NCBI RefSeq assembly: GCF_014905175.1
Contig: NC_057792.1
Location: 17,056,963-17,120,962 of the forward strand
Length of the DNA stretch: 64,000 bases
Origin: Aphidius gifuensis
Lineage: Eukaryota > Arthropoda > Insecta > Hymenoptera > Braconidae
Direction of reading: 5' to 3'
Below are positions 42,301 through 54,196 of the stretch, piece by piece. The position numbers and the translations under genes were made by a program. The first letter of the stretch is position 1. Every line of letters starts with the position of its first letter. Below the pieces are notes generated by a model, which saw only the letters and a list, made by a program, of their open reading frames with translations, ran no database searches and was not told the origin of the DNA.

Positions 42301-44698
42301 GTTTTCTTTTTTATAACTTCAAACATCGAACCATGTATTTTTTTTCATTTTCTAAATAACAAAAATCATTAAAAGTTTTATATGAAGATAAAAAATGAAA
42401 TTGTTTTTTCATATAAAAGTAGTGAATAACAATGCCTCGCAAATAAAAAAAAGAAATTAAATTATATAAAGACATAATAGTATTATAAACATACAATTCA
42501 AGTTGTCATTTCAAGTAAGTCATTGTGAATTGAATTTAAAAAAAGTTAAGTGCATTGCCGGAAATTAGAAAGATTACCAATCTGAATTACAATTTACCCT
42601 TTTTTTTTTTTAACAGAAATATCGTTTGAATGCATCTGAAAATCAATTTAATCCAATTTAAAAAAAAATTATATTACCCTTTTTCGTGTTCTATAAAATG
42701 ATTGTTCGGAAATTAGTAGAAAACAAATAAAATTATTTTATCTAAGTTAAATATTTTAGTAGAAAATAAAAATACATTTGTGATTTGATAAAATAAAAAA
42801 AAAAAAAAATATTTTCAAGACATTTCAAATGAAAATTGAGGTTTGATGTGTTCCATCAAAGTATATTGGGCAGAGATGTTTTTTTTTTTTGTATTTCTTT
42901 CGTCTACTTGAGGTTTCATAAAGTAGATTTGAGGTGTACAAGATACTGATCGTGTCTACAGAGAGCAACAACGTTAAAAAAATTGAAGAAAAAAAAAAAT
43001 ATATAAAAGTAAAGTTTGAACTTGTGACCTTCTATCTTCCTTGTTTTTTCAAAGAACAAATTTACTTTATATTTTCTAATAATTTTTCAAAGAATCATGT
43101 TTAAATCTCGGATAATAAAATTCTCAATTTATTTTTAAAATCAATGATTTATTGAAGATGCATTGAGTATTAAAAAAATGATTTATTGAGTCTCTTTTCC
43201 TCTTTGACTATATATCCAAGGCTAAAGTAGAATTATTATCATCATTTTTTTTTGGAATTAAAAATAAAGTAAGATACACACTCAAGATAATACCACGAGA
43301 GTACACAGTGAAGATGAAAAATCCTATAATCAAAAGAGTATATATCATGAACACAAAGTCCAACTTTCTTAGCATCAATGATGTCATCCACTTATCGGAT
43401 TATATCCAGCTAAAAAAACGTTAAATCTAATTGCACATGACTCAAGCTTAGTCGCATGGAAAAAATATATATTATATTGGTAATAAAATTTCTAATAAAA
43501 TAAAACAGCAAAGGTTATTAGACACTATTGAAATAATTAAATAAACTATATTTTAAATCATTTAAAAAATACTTGAAATTATCTCAAATTAAACAAAACA
43601 AACTCGTAATTATTATTCAAAACATAATGAAATTATAAAATTATGATTTTTTATTTGTCAAAAAATTAGATCTTTTTTTTAAAGTATTATTTATGATTTT
43701 TCAACATCACTATTATTATATAATGATATAAAAAATTTTTGATAATAAATCAACTCAAAATATTTTTAATAAAAAAGATATAAATCTATGGCTTAACAAA
43801 GTATATTAATTATATGTGATTTTTAATTTTAAAATGATGAAAATATCTCTGGTAAGATGAAAAAAAAATCATACATGTTTTATAATGGTACACATGGGCG
43901 TTTCAAGTTACATGATTTAACCACAGAAGACGATTAATTGTAGAAGAGAAAACTGTGGGATGTCAACAATTTGTCTTCATTTCTGAGACGACTTATCGTC
44001 CAACGAGAGCAAAATACACGGGTAGATTTAAGTACAAAAGATCGAGAAAGATAGTGAGATAAAATGCTTCCAGTGTGTCGTTATCAAACCGCAACCCTCA
44101 TTCTCTTATACAAAAAACCTATTTCTATGCTTGTGTCTGTATGAAAACATTTATCAATTTCTCTACAAATATTATCTCTCATATGTCACTGTTTTTTTTT
44201 TTTATCAAAATTTTCGCTGAAGTTTTTATTTGTGATTTTTATTTATTTGTTTTCTCGTTTTTTCTGGTTTAAATTTTGTTTTATTTTTATGACTTGTGTT
44301 TCCCCCGGATACGTGTCAATTAATTTCAAAAAATATTATTTTCTTGTCAATGAAAAATTAGATAAATAAATAATTTTATTTTTTAGAAATCAAGTATTGG
44401 TTTTATCAATAAACCCAATAAAAAAAAATTTAGATTATTGTATTAATTATTAGTACTTACAAAATGTGATATTTGGTGGTTTAATAATTGTTGGACAAAC
44501 TTTGAATAGTCCAAGCTTAAAACGTACAGTAACAGCTGATGCAAACTGTCGTGGTAAATGAGGAAGTGTTAGTTGTTCCTCTGTATGAAGCCATGCTGGA
44601 CCAAGAAGAGCTGTGGTTAATGCAACAAGAGCTGCCAAACCACAAATAACTCCACATCTAGTCATTCCCGAACCATTTGTACTTCCCGAACAACACAT
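15305..44698 (-). CDS. stg1: Stargazin-like TARP / CACNG-type four-pass membrane protein
   Basis: Six minus-strand coding exons (44698-44461, 32064-31950, 24390-24266, 16751-16516, 16435-16303, 16170-15305) join in frame to 570 residues. Features are TM1 (about 15-37), extracellular loop 1 with the claudin-superfamily motif GLFKVC at 63-68 and a partner cysteine at 86, sequons at N76 and N108, then TM2 (about 122-143), TM3 (149-171) and TM4 (about 207-229) preceded by YKYGW. The stretch from KMRISAPF to TVEDM aligns well, as I remember it, with vertebrate gamma-5/gamma-7. TARPs are auxiliary subunits that traffic and tune AMPA-type glutamate receptors. The long cytoplasmic tail holds a Gln/His tract (about 391-416) and ends in GSAV, a class I PDZ-ligand form (S-x-V). 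Three introns are 7.5 to 12.4 kb. The symbol follows the fly stargazin-like gene by family; orthology is untested. Confidence 0.88.
15766..15850 (-). repeat. Gln/His-coding CAA/CAG/CAT repeat in the TARP tail
   Basis: On the plus strand this reads as TTG/CTG/ATG-type triplets (tgttgttgatgtagctgttg). On the minus strand it encodes a run of glutamines broken by histidine and leucine, roughly QQQHQQQLHQQQLQ and onward. It is an interrupted trinucleotide repeat inside the last coding exon. Confidence 0.85.
16752..24265. other. Long TARP intron 3, A/T-rich with patches of higher complexity
   Basis: This 7.5 kb intron shows no convincing protein-coding exon on either strand. The open frames in it are low-complexity Phe/Ile/Lys readings of A/T sequence. 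Better-balanced patches occur at about 19180-19560, 20370-20530, 22395-22620 and 23365-23555. These are candidate intronic regulatory elements or small RNA loci. Confidence 0.5.
24391..31949. other. Long TARP intron 2
   Basis: About 7.6 kb of intron without a recognisable gene. A distinct patch at about 27555-27695 has mixed base composition and several homeodomain-like TAATGG cores. Other less A/T-rich spots are at about 25010-25140, 26640-26760 and 28500-28580. The remainder is homopolymer-rich. Confidence 0.5.
32065..44460. other. Long TARP intron 1
   Basis: About 12.4 kb of intron without a recognisable gene. It contains a (TG)n run at 33399-33415, an ATAA repeat at about 35671-35700, and mixed-composition patches at about 35370-35575, 36660-36805, 36975-37170, 39250-39360, 41100-41260 and 43880-44100. 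These stand out from the A/T background and may be enhancers or unannotated exons. Confidence 0.5.
33399..33415. repeat. (TG)n microsatellite
   Basis: An uninterrupted run of TG dinucleotides inside TARP intron 1, visible as tgtgtgtgtgtgtgtg. Confidence 0.9.
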
Positions 44699-47600
44699 TT
44701 TTATATATTATTATTATTTATCTTTTTAACACTTTTTCAAATAAAATACATTTGTACACTTGAAGCACAGCTTTCAATACACAAAATTGAATTTGACTTT
44801 TTTTTATTTATATTTATTATTATAAAAAATGATATTCAATAGAATTCTTCTCACTTATTTTTAAAGTAAATGCATTCGTCGATGAAAATCGATTCAAATT
44901 ATTCAACACTATTCACATTTTCCCATTTTCCGGTATTTTTGCAAAATGCATACTCAACATTTTTTTTTTATATTAATATTATAAACGTATTTATAAATTC
45001 TATTAATATTTTCTTCGTAAATTCATTTTTATTTTATCTGAAATAATTACAAGATATATTAAATTATTGTGATAAATTTCGTCTGACTAAAATAATTTTA
45101 TACTACTTTTTTTTTTAAATTTATAAAGAAATAATTTGAAAAATAAAAAAATTTAAATTCATAAAAATTCAATTTGGAATGTTTAATAAAAATAAATCAA
45201 TTGTCCAAGCATTTGAAATATTTTCAACAAACTAAATGTCGTATATTGAAAGCAAAGCAAAAAAAAAAAATGTTGAAATGTTTAAAACAGTGAACACAAC
45301 ACGCTTCAAAATCGAGTATACTCGTTGAAATGTTTGGAAATCCTTGCGGTCACTGAATAGTTTCACTGTAAACTATCACGTGTTTGACACATCAAGTTAA
45401 ACAATTTTAAATCATCCACAGAGAATAAGTTTATCAAGTTAAATTTACCGTAACTTTGTTAACAAAATTATCGATATTGAATTTATCAAATTTATTGGTA
45501 TAAATTAAACTGGCAATGATTCAATATATATTTCGGAAATACGTATTTCTTGTTTTTCATTAGTTTTCAATTATTAAATAATGTTGTCAAACAAAACGAT
45601 CTGTTTTGAGTTAGTTTATATAAATAAATTTGGTAAACCAAAAAGAATTGAAAATAAAATAAAGCAAGTATCTAAATAATATTTAAAAAATTTCTATAAC
45701 ATTCTATTTTTCATCTAGAATTTTAATTTTAATTTAAAATTTACAACGATTAATTTCATGGACTACTGAATTTACTGATTAACAAATACTCGATACCAAT
45801 TTTTGTGAAATCAAAAATAAAATATAAAAAAAAAAAACAATTTTTATCTAACATTTCTTTGTATTTTTAACATATCAATGATTTGATTTTTTAAAAAAAT
45901 TTCATCAATACACTCAACGTATCAATAACAATAATAAAAATAATAAAAAAAAAATCTAACTCGTTTGAGCTTTTTTTTAAATATGTACACAGCAGCCTCG
46001 AGTTATTTAACTTTAAATTATAAAAAGTTTTATCAACAGTGACATGAGATCAAATGAACGTTTATTCATTTTTTCATTTTTAAAAATACCCAAAAAAATA
46101 CTTAATTGAATTTTAAATAAATAAAAAAGATGACAAAATAATTTCAAATAAACAACAAATACAAATATTGATAAAATAATAAATAAATAAATTTTTTTTT
46201 TTCAACTCATAATTGGGCAATTAGATTAATTACTTTTTTTAAAAATAAAAATAATATTATTGAAACAAGATTTTTAATAGTATGACCTATTTTGTTTATT
46301 TTATTTTTTGTTTTTTAATATAACTCAAAGTTTTTATTTGAAAAATTGTTTTAATGAGAATTTTTTTTTTACTATTTGCTTTTAAAAATTTTATTTATTT
46401 GACAATTTCGAATGAACTAAAAAAGTTATAGGTATATATATTTCCTGCACGATTTCTAGTAGTGGCAAATGTCTACCTCGTTAGCAGATACCCTCGTTTT
46501 TAGATAGCTTTTATCTGTGCAACTTGATTTTTTTTATTTTTTATTTTTATCAAATTTTTGCTTTGTTTCTTTTATTCTTTAGTACTCACTGGCAATTTGA
46601 ATTAATTTACGTTCTCTTTCACTATTTTAACGACTTTACTTTTTATCTGTCTTTTTATATTTATTTATTTTTTTTTTTATTTTTCAAATATATTTTTCGT
46701 GTGTCTAAAAATCCATTAGTAATTGAGATTCTCGTATTCACATTGGTCTCCCCTTTTTTTTTACAATTGATTAAATGGTATAAAAAAGAAAAAAATGGTT
46801 TAAATTTCAGATTATAAAAGAGAAATAATAGAAATTAAAGTGTAATCATGAAAAATAAATAAATGAGGATAATAAGTAAGAGTTTAAATATAAAATATAC
46901 TCGTGTTGAATAGTAAATTTTATTCTTTAACTAATACTTTATTCAGTTGATAAAATAACAGAGAAAATATTTGTGAAAGTTTTAGTCGATATCTTCAGTT
47001 GATCTTGGTAATACTTTTCTCCCAAGAGATTAAAATTCACCATTATATTCTCAAATTTCAACAACAAAATAAAAACAATGTGTTGAAAAGTATAATAAAT
47101 TTAATAAACTTGAGTATTAAAAAAAAAAAAAAAATTATTATTAACAAGTTTTTGGATATAATTTTGTGGTATAACGATAGCATAAAGTTCAACTTTTGAT
47201 TGCTCTATTTAATTAAGGCTGTAAAGCGTTACTTCAAGAACTTCTTGAACAATCACTTGAAAGAAAAAAAAAAACAAGAAAAATAATAAAATAAAGTGAA
47301 AATTAACCCTATAAATTTTTATTTTATTATTTTTTATTTGTTTTTATTTTGTTTGAAAATCAACAGACAGCGGGATTTACAGATTTATTTCAACAAAGGC
47401 GAAATGTATACACAAACTAGTTGTGACAATCAAACAAGTATTTCCCGACGGAGATAGTTTGAAAAAAAAAAAATAATAAAAAACGCAATTGAAAACTGTG
47501 TTAAATTCGAAATTTCCCATGAGAATTTTCGTTAAAAGTTTACAAATCTTTTTTAGAAATGAAAATAATTCCTTTTAAATATACACTCATATATAAATTT

Positions 47601-48469
47601 ATTTTTTCATTTGAACAAATCCTTTGATAAGCCATTTAAATTGTTATTTTTTCAAAAAAAAAAAAACTACATATAACTACAATAAAAACAGGAAAATTTA
47701 TTCATTTAAATTGTTAAGCTTTGTATTTTTTTTTTAAAGTAGAACATGTAACACAATCAAAGACAATAAGATCGATAGATCAATAAGTCTATATATTATC
47801 AAGAGGCATGTCTATGAACTTTCATATGTACTCAAGCATATACACAAGACACTTTTGAAGCCTCCTCTATACAAGATTCAATAGCAAATTTTACTTCTAC
47901 ATACAATTTCTCCCTTGAAATATCAATCAAACCGACTCAAGTACCCACTACTATTCACACAAGCACTGTATCATCAAAAACATTTTTCCATTTTTTTTTT
48001 CCATCTCGCTAAATAATTATTATTAGTAAACATATATTCACAAAACTATCATCAATTTATAAACCCTAAAAAAAACAATGTTAACACAGAAAATTTAAAT
48101 AAAATAAACAAACAAGCACATAATAAAAAAGTCAATTTTAAAAGTTATTCAAGTGATTAAAGTGTGTTAATTATCGGACACACCAAAGCTCTACACTGAC
48201 AAGCTTAATATTATGACATAAAACTTTTGAGAATCCATAGTACATCACCTGTTACCATGTAATTTTAAATAGTTAATAATAATTCAAATATTCCAATTAA
48301 TAAATAATTGAAAAATAAAAAATTATTCAAAAAAAAAAAAAGTAAATTAATATTATTAATCATGTAGGTATAATTATAACAGATATATATTTAATTAAAA
48401 AAAAAAAAATATTACCAGTGTTATTGTTGATGAAAATAATTATAAAAAAAAATGTTATTATCACGACAC
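44699..48469. other. Region upstream of the TARP start codon, no gene seen
   Basis: Mostly A/T-rich sequence. At about 45349-45354 the minus strand carries TCAGTG, an initiator-like sequence, next to a small hairpin (atagttt...aaactat) and a CACGTG E-box (about 45378-45383). This could be a proximal transcription start for the TARP gene about 650 bases upstream of its ATG. No protein-coding gene is convincing on either strand. Confidence 0.35.
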
Positions 48470-48690
48470 AACGTGCTCGAGAGCCAGAGGCATACTAGCC
48501 CTTTGTAAAGTATGCGCACCCCAACATTCTATGAGAGAGAGAGAAAAAGCTCTCACCCTTCCACAGTCGCCATCAGTCTGCGCTAAGTCTATACCATAGA
48601 AGCAGTAACACCACCAGCAGCAGCAGCAACATACAAAATCTATTCTACTATTTTACCTCGTTAAATGCACGCATACCCCCTTAGCTTTCA
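48470..48690. promoter_or_regulatory. Promoter-like block with GAGA tract and initiator match
   Basis: A balanced-composition block in A/T-rich DNA. It holds a GAGAGAGAGAGA tract (about 48533-48544), a perfect arthropod initiator TCAGTC on the plus strand (48573-48578), a small hairpin (GCATACT...AGTATGC at about 48490-48515) and a short CAGCAG repeat (about 48617-48629). On the minus strand, CGAG followed by GTAAAA near 48650-48662 resembles a 5' exon end. It may be a distal or bidirectional promoter of the TARP gene. The direction is unresolved. Confidence 0.4.
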
Positions 48691-49090
48691 CCAACCACCC
48701 CCTCAAAAACCCTTATCCTCAGGCGCTGATTATCAAATTTTCTCTTTATCTATATCTATCACTTATTTTTATCTCTCTTTCTCTTTTTATCTATAAACTC
48801 AATTCTCACATCAAGCTTCCACTTTCCTTAATATTATTATGTTATATAACACACCCATTCCACTTGCTGTCCAATTAAATTGCCAATATATTATTAAAAA
48901 CTTCATAGAATTTGTACAAGAATAATTGCTATTTTATGAGAAGCAATATTTTAAATTTTTAAATTTTATTTCAATTTATTTATTGACGATGACGATTGAT
49001 GTGGTTATTTTATTTTTATTTTTTGATGGATAGAAAAAAAATTACGTAAAATTTCTACGAGCTTGTATTGAATTGAAGATATATATATTG

Positions 49091-49590
49091 TAACGAGATT
49101 TGGCAGATCTCGCGCTCCCGAAAATAATTAGAGGTCTGGTCTGAGGGGTTTTATCGACTAAGACGCTAATTAATACCACCGGTTTGTGAGTGGCCTCGGT
49201 AGTGACATCCATTTTCGCCTGAATGTCAGTGTTGACTTGGTAGACATCCACCATGAGTGGATAATCCGGATTCCTACCCTGGCTACGACAGATTCGTATC
49301 CCCTACTTCGACACTCCCACCGGAGAGTCGCATCGAGGTGTGCGTAGATGGTCGTATGGAGTGGGTCAAACGGGAGGGGGATAGAGAGTCCATAAAACTG
49401 GTGATCGCTGGCATCTCACTGCCAGTCGTCGGCCGGCTCTCGGAGCTGGTTGATGGCACCGGACTGGTGACAGTCCGTGGTTGGCTTCCGATAAGCTAGC
49501 TGACTCCTGGTGGAGTTGGCTGGTGACTTGGTGATGTCGACATGCTCCTATGGAGGAGGCTAGTTGATATCATTGGTGAAGCTGGTTTTT
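49091..49590. mobile_element. GC-rich block, probable decayed retroelement fragment
   Basis: Base composition changes sharply at about 49091, where TGTAACGAGATTTGGCAGAT begins, and returns to A/T-rich near 49590. The opening TGTAACG resembles the start of insect LTRs. Open frames exist on both strands: 49257-49499 plus (80 codons from a GTG, no ATG) and 49254 to about 49090 minus. Neither resembles a host gene I know. I found no matching second terminal repeat nearby, so at most a solo or fragmentary element is present. Horizontally acquired or bacterial-like DNA is a weaker alternative. Confidence 0.4.
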
Positions 49591-52500
49591 AAATTTTATT
49601 TTCAAAAAAAAAAAATTTATTCTAAATAGAGGTTTAGTTAAATTCAATGAATTTGGTTTTCGTATAAATTATTTTGAACATGTTGAGAATTTAGTTAAAA
49701 TAGTGAAACATTGTGCAGACTATTTCATGAATTTCAACAAGTAAATACAATGGATTTTGTCTACAAAATTGTCATGTCGACATCATGTTGCATCTAGATT
49801 GAATCTATAATGATGAACAAATATAAAAAAAAAAAAAAATGATTTAAAAAAATTTTGTTTTTGTATTATTTATTGACTTATATAAAAATAGATATATTTA
49901 GAATAAATTTTGTCAATTGTATATTATTATAATTTAATGATAAATAATTAAATTATTAGTCGCTTATTATCATTAGTTTCTAATAAACACTTGGCAATAT
50001 TGACTCAACATATTATCGATATAATCATGAATCAGTAAATATTTAATCTAATTGAACGTATATTACAATGTTTTGTTTTACTATCCGGCAATGATTGCGG
50101 TCATTTATTTGCTTAGTAAAACATTGTGTATATAAACAATCCCAATGGATTAATATTAACATATTTAAAATGGGTTACGGGTTATATAAAATATTTATAA
50201 TCCATCAATATATTATATATAAAAGATAATTATTTTATAAAATTAAATTTAAATTAACTAAAATAAATCAATAATTCGCATTTGCTCATTGATATAATTA
50301 ACTAAAATACAATAAAATTAGAAAATTCTAAAAGAAAAAAACACTGTAATATTATGATATAAAAATTAATAAATAAATTTTAAAAATAATAATTCAATTG
50401 ATAATAATAAAAAAAAATAAATATATTCATTTAAAATAGCTAAAAGAAAATTATTTTTATTTATTTTTATTTTTACTAGACATTTTATAATAAATAAAAT
50501 AAATAAAATGAAAAATATATCAATCAATATTTACTGGGATTTTGTTGTCGATAGTGTTTATAAAAAAATAAAAAATAAAAAACCTTATTTTATTTGATTT
50601 ATGGACAATATTACCAACTGAATAAATATTGATAAATTAACTTAAGTAATAGTTTTAAAAAAAAAGTTAAGCTCATTCTGGAAATATATTTAAATAGAAA
50701 ATAAAATTACATTTCATTAATAAATTATATAAAAATATCTAAATGATTAAAACAATTGTTTTATGACCTTTGTTTTAATGATTTACCATTTGCCAAGTGC
50801 ATGAAACTTTGGTAATCAAAATTCCGGTCAAATTTAAAATAAAAATAGCTAAACTACAATATAGATTATAAATTTATATACAAGAGATAACGATAACGAC
50901 TCTGTGGCTTTTCAAAGTACAGTATATATTCATCTAAATATTTCATTATTTAGTATTGTAATATTACATACAATAAATGTAAAATATCATGTGATGATTC
51001 AGCATTGTAAAAATATACAATATGGAAAAGATATTCATATATTTTTTTTTTTTTTTAGAGTACTCAAAAATTCCAGGCTCGTCCATTATTTATTATCCGT
51101 TGAATTCGATGTTCTTTTCAGTCTCTCTTTATCTTTTTTTATTTCTTTTTATATTCACATACACACACACACACACGTACCTTTGAGACTTGTATGGTAT
51201 CAAAAAGAAAAAAATAAAATATAGTAATAGTATAGAAATAGTGCAAACCAAAAAATATATGACTGAAAAAAAAAAATATTTAAAAAAATCAAATAAAAAC
51301 CGGGAAAAGAAGAGGTGCTATATACTGTCGTCTCGAGTGGAACTTTATTAGGATATGCTTGAGGGTATGGAATGAAAAAAAATAAAATAAAATTCAAGAA
51401 ATGGATGACGTTGAAAAAAAGGATAAATTTCAAATCGATCAATTTGCAATTTCAACATTGATGCTTTCATGGAAAATAAATATTTACAATTCTGTTTTTT
51501 ATTTTTTTTTTTTCCGACAATTGATACCTTGACGACAAATTAAAAATTGCATTTGTTAATTTTTTTTATTTATATAAAATAGTTAATTATTTTTATTGTT
51601 TATTAAAAAATAAATTTTATTTTGGGAAATAAAATTTTTATATATTTTTTTTTTCTATAATAAGAAAAGCTTTTATTATGTATAAGTTATAAAAAAGTTT
51701 TTTATTATTCATATTATTTTCAACAATTTTCATCACCACTAACATGCAATCTCATAATTTTCATGAACACCTAGATGTAGTCAAAACTTTAACTTAAACT
51801 TATCTTACTTGATATAAAAAAAAAAAGAAAAACTTTTTTGTGTTATTTAACTACGTTAGGTAGTACGATGAGGAAGAAGATTTGGCAAATAAAAATAGTT
51901 CAAATAATAATTATTATGCATTTCCATGGAAAACAACTAAAGCATAAGAGGAAAAAAAAAAAGACAACATGGATCATTAGATTAATATTATAGATAAACT
52001 CATGAGTCAAGTAATATTAAAAAAAAAAAACAATTAAAAAAGAGTTTAAACGTTTTTCAAATAATTATTTTGAAGAAAAGAAATGGTAAATTTTAAATAG
52101 CTGTGTTGTTATTAATTTCTTCGTGTCGATATAAATTTTTAAGTAGATAAATTAATTATCCATCAAATTAACAAATAAAAATTAATTTAAAATTATTTTA
52201 TTTTAATTCTTTCGTTTACTGAGATTTTTTTTTTTGTTTTTTTTGGTATGATGAATGTTAAAAAAAGAATGGCTAAGCCATTTCGAAGTTACTATTCTGT
52301 GGATAAAGAAAAGGTGCAGTGAGCTGTTTGTAAAAACTAGTAATTCACATGAAGTCTATAAAAATGTTTATCACCTTCAATAAAATAAAAAGCTGGAATC
52401 CAAAGTCAGTGATATTTTACCTTTTGTTTTTTTTTAACCTTTGGTTTCTTGATGGTATTATCTCAAATTCACTAATCTTTTTATTTAAAAAAAAAAAGTC

Positions 52501-52941
52501 ATTCATTTTAATATTAAATTTTTTAAAAATTATTTTCAATTTAGCATAGTAAGATACAATAAACAAGTGTTGCCTTAGGCAAATATTTATCATCATTTAC
52601 ATACAGTAGAATTTATTAAAATAAAAAAAAGTTTTTTTGTATTTTTAATTTTTTAATATATTTTTATTTTTATTATTATCATTGTTAAAAGACAAAAATT
52701 ATTTTTCAAATATTATTTAATATTTTCACAGTGATATATTGTTTGGTATTTTTTTTTTTATCTTTATTTTTTATTTATCAAGAGTATACAAAGTTGAAAG
52801 ATAAAAATAAACTCTGTATAATATTCAAGCTTATTTAAATTTAAAAAAAAAAAATAAAATAATAACAATAAAATGATTAAATAAAAAATAAAAGAAATGG
52901 ATACATAAAAAATGTATATTGTAGATTTTAAATTTTTAAAT
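49591..52941. other. A/T-rich intergenic stretch with (CA)n repeat
   Basis: No convincing gene is visible. A run of AC dinucleotides lies at 51161-51176. Open frames here are low-complexity Phe/Ile/Lys/Asn readings without signal peptides followed by ordinary domains. It separates the GC-rich block from the secreted-protein cluster. Confidence 0.5.
51161..51176. repeat. (CA)n microsatellite
   Basis: Uninterrupted run of AC dinucleotides between the GC-rich block and the secreted-protein cluster. Confidence 0.9.
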
Positions 52942-53742
52942 TTAATTTTTTTGTCTGCTGATAAGTATAGGTAGCGAAATAAATTCGGATTGATTAATAT
53001 GATCATTAGCTCTGCGAATAGCATCTTCTTCATTATCAGCAACAACACAAAGTCTTTTTCCAATAATTGTACCATCTTTGTTATTTATTTTTGGTGCTTT
53101 TCCCATCAGTCTACATTGACTTTTATTAGCGCCAGGAATTTTTGGACACACCGGACATGGATGACTGGAAGGCCAACAATGACTACTCTTGCACCAATGA
53201 CTGGATGTCCAGCCCAATATTTTTTCTACAATTGGTTCAATTGCCAAATAACCAGTTTGATTTGCTTTGAAAATACATTTATATGATGTTGTTAAATTAA
53301 CTGATACATTTGATGTTTCGTTTTTTATATAATTCCATTCTCGTAAATTCATATTTACAATTTTTTCATGTTGAGATACTATAGAAAATATATCCAATTC
53401 TTCATTAATCATTTCACATGAGTCAACATAATCTGAACATTCATATTTGTCACTCATTAAACGAAATCCATCAGGTGATGGTAAACTTGTTACTGATGAT
53501 ATTTGATAAAAATCATAATCATACATATTTGGACCTGGTACTTCACTTTCGTTGACAAATATTATCCATTTTTCTGAATCTGGCCCTTTTGAATTACACT
53601 CACAAGCACTATCATTCACTGATGAAATCCCACATATTTTTTCGTACTCCGTAAAGTCATTTATTAATTTAAAATGTTTACTTTCAATTATTATTGTAAA
53701 AAAAATCAAATAGATACTCAAAAAAAATATTAATTTAAACAT
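52942..53742 (-). CDS. Secreted 12-cysteine family protein, copy A
   Basis: Intronless frame of 266 residues. I chose the ATG at 53742, not the longer upstream frame, because it begins with MFKLI like copies B and C and gives a signal peptide (MFKLIFFLSIYLIFF). The mature part has 12 cysteines and the family hallmarks: PDGFRLMSDKYEC, SYKCIFKANQTGYLAI, VEKILGW, a CWPSSHPCPVCPKI cluster, then GKAPKINNKDGTIIG and LCVVADNEEDA. I do not recognise the family. It is the most separated member, about 6.2 kb from copy B, with an odorant receptor and a small peptide gene between. A minus-strand TATA-like tract lies around 53846-53858. Inferred to be an extracellular, disulfide-bonded, N-glycosylated protein. 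Confidence 0.85.
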   Translation of the reverse strand: MFKLIFFLSIYLIFFTIIIESKHFKLINDFTEYEKICGISSVNDSACECNSKGPDSEKWIIFVNESEVPGPNMYDYDFYQISSVTSLPSPDGFRLMSDKYECSDYVDSCEMINEELDIFSIVSQHEKIVNMNLREWNYIKNETSNVSVNLTTSYKCIFKANQTGYLAIEPIVEKILGWTSSHWCKSSHCWPSSHPCPVCPKIPGANKSQCRLMGKAPKINNKDGTIIGKRLCVVADNEEDAIRRANDHINQSEFISLPILISRQKN

Positions 53743-54196
53743 GACTGTGTCTTGTTGATGACGTTGACAGAATGTTGAGATATGGGTTAGTTTTTCAACC
53801 GAACACAATGCTTTAATGGCTCACAATGATAAAAGTTATTTTTTAAATATATATTTTTTTTTTTTGGTAGATAACTAGTCACACTAGTGTAAGCTAGACA
53901 TTGTTATCGTCCAAGTCTTATTCTTTCTTTTAGCTAGAAACAGTCTCTCCCGGTCTCTTTCTGTCTTGTCGACTTAAAAATATTATATTAGTCTATTTTA
54001 TTTTGTCGTGTCAATAAAAATAATAATAAACGTTGATAAAAATACTTCGAATAAAATTTTATACTTGAATAATCAAATATTATATAAAGCCAGTATAACA
54101 ATTAAAACTCTATTAAATTTTCAAAAATACGAAATAAAAAATTACCAGTAAGTATATTTTAAATAAATAACAAAAATTCTTATATTTAATAATTAA
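53743..54196. promoter_or_regulatory. Upstream region of copy A
   Basis: 454 bases between the copy A start and the odorant receptor stop, both on the minus strand. It should hold the copy A promoter. It contains a TATA-like tract near 53850 and a short palindromic pair (actagtcacactagt at about 53874-53888). The minus-strand leader carries CTGTCAACG near 53765-53773, faintly like the CCTGTCGTT element shared by copies B and C. Confidence 0.35.

Noticed and set aside
42320..42340. Possible tRNA B-box on the minus strand (GGTTCGA)
   Set aside because: The remaining B-box bases and any cloverleaf arms are absent. No tRNA, rRNA or CRISPR array was found in the window.
49257..49499. 80-codon frame as a host gene
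   Set aside because: It opens with GTG, not ATG, and lies in an abrupt GC-rich block with competing frames on the other strand; treated as part of a probable mobile element.
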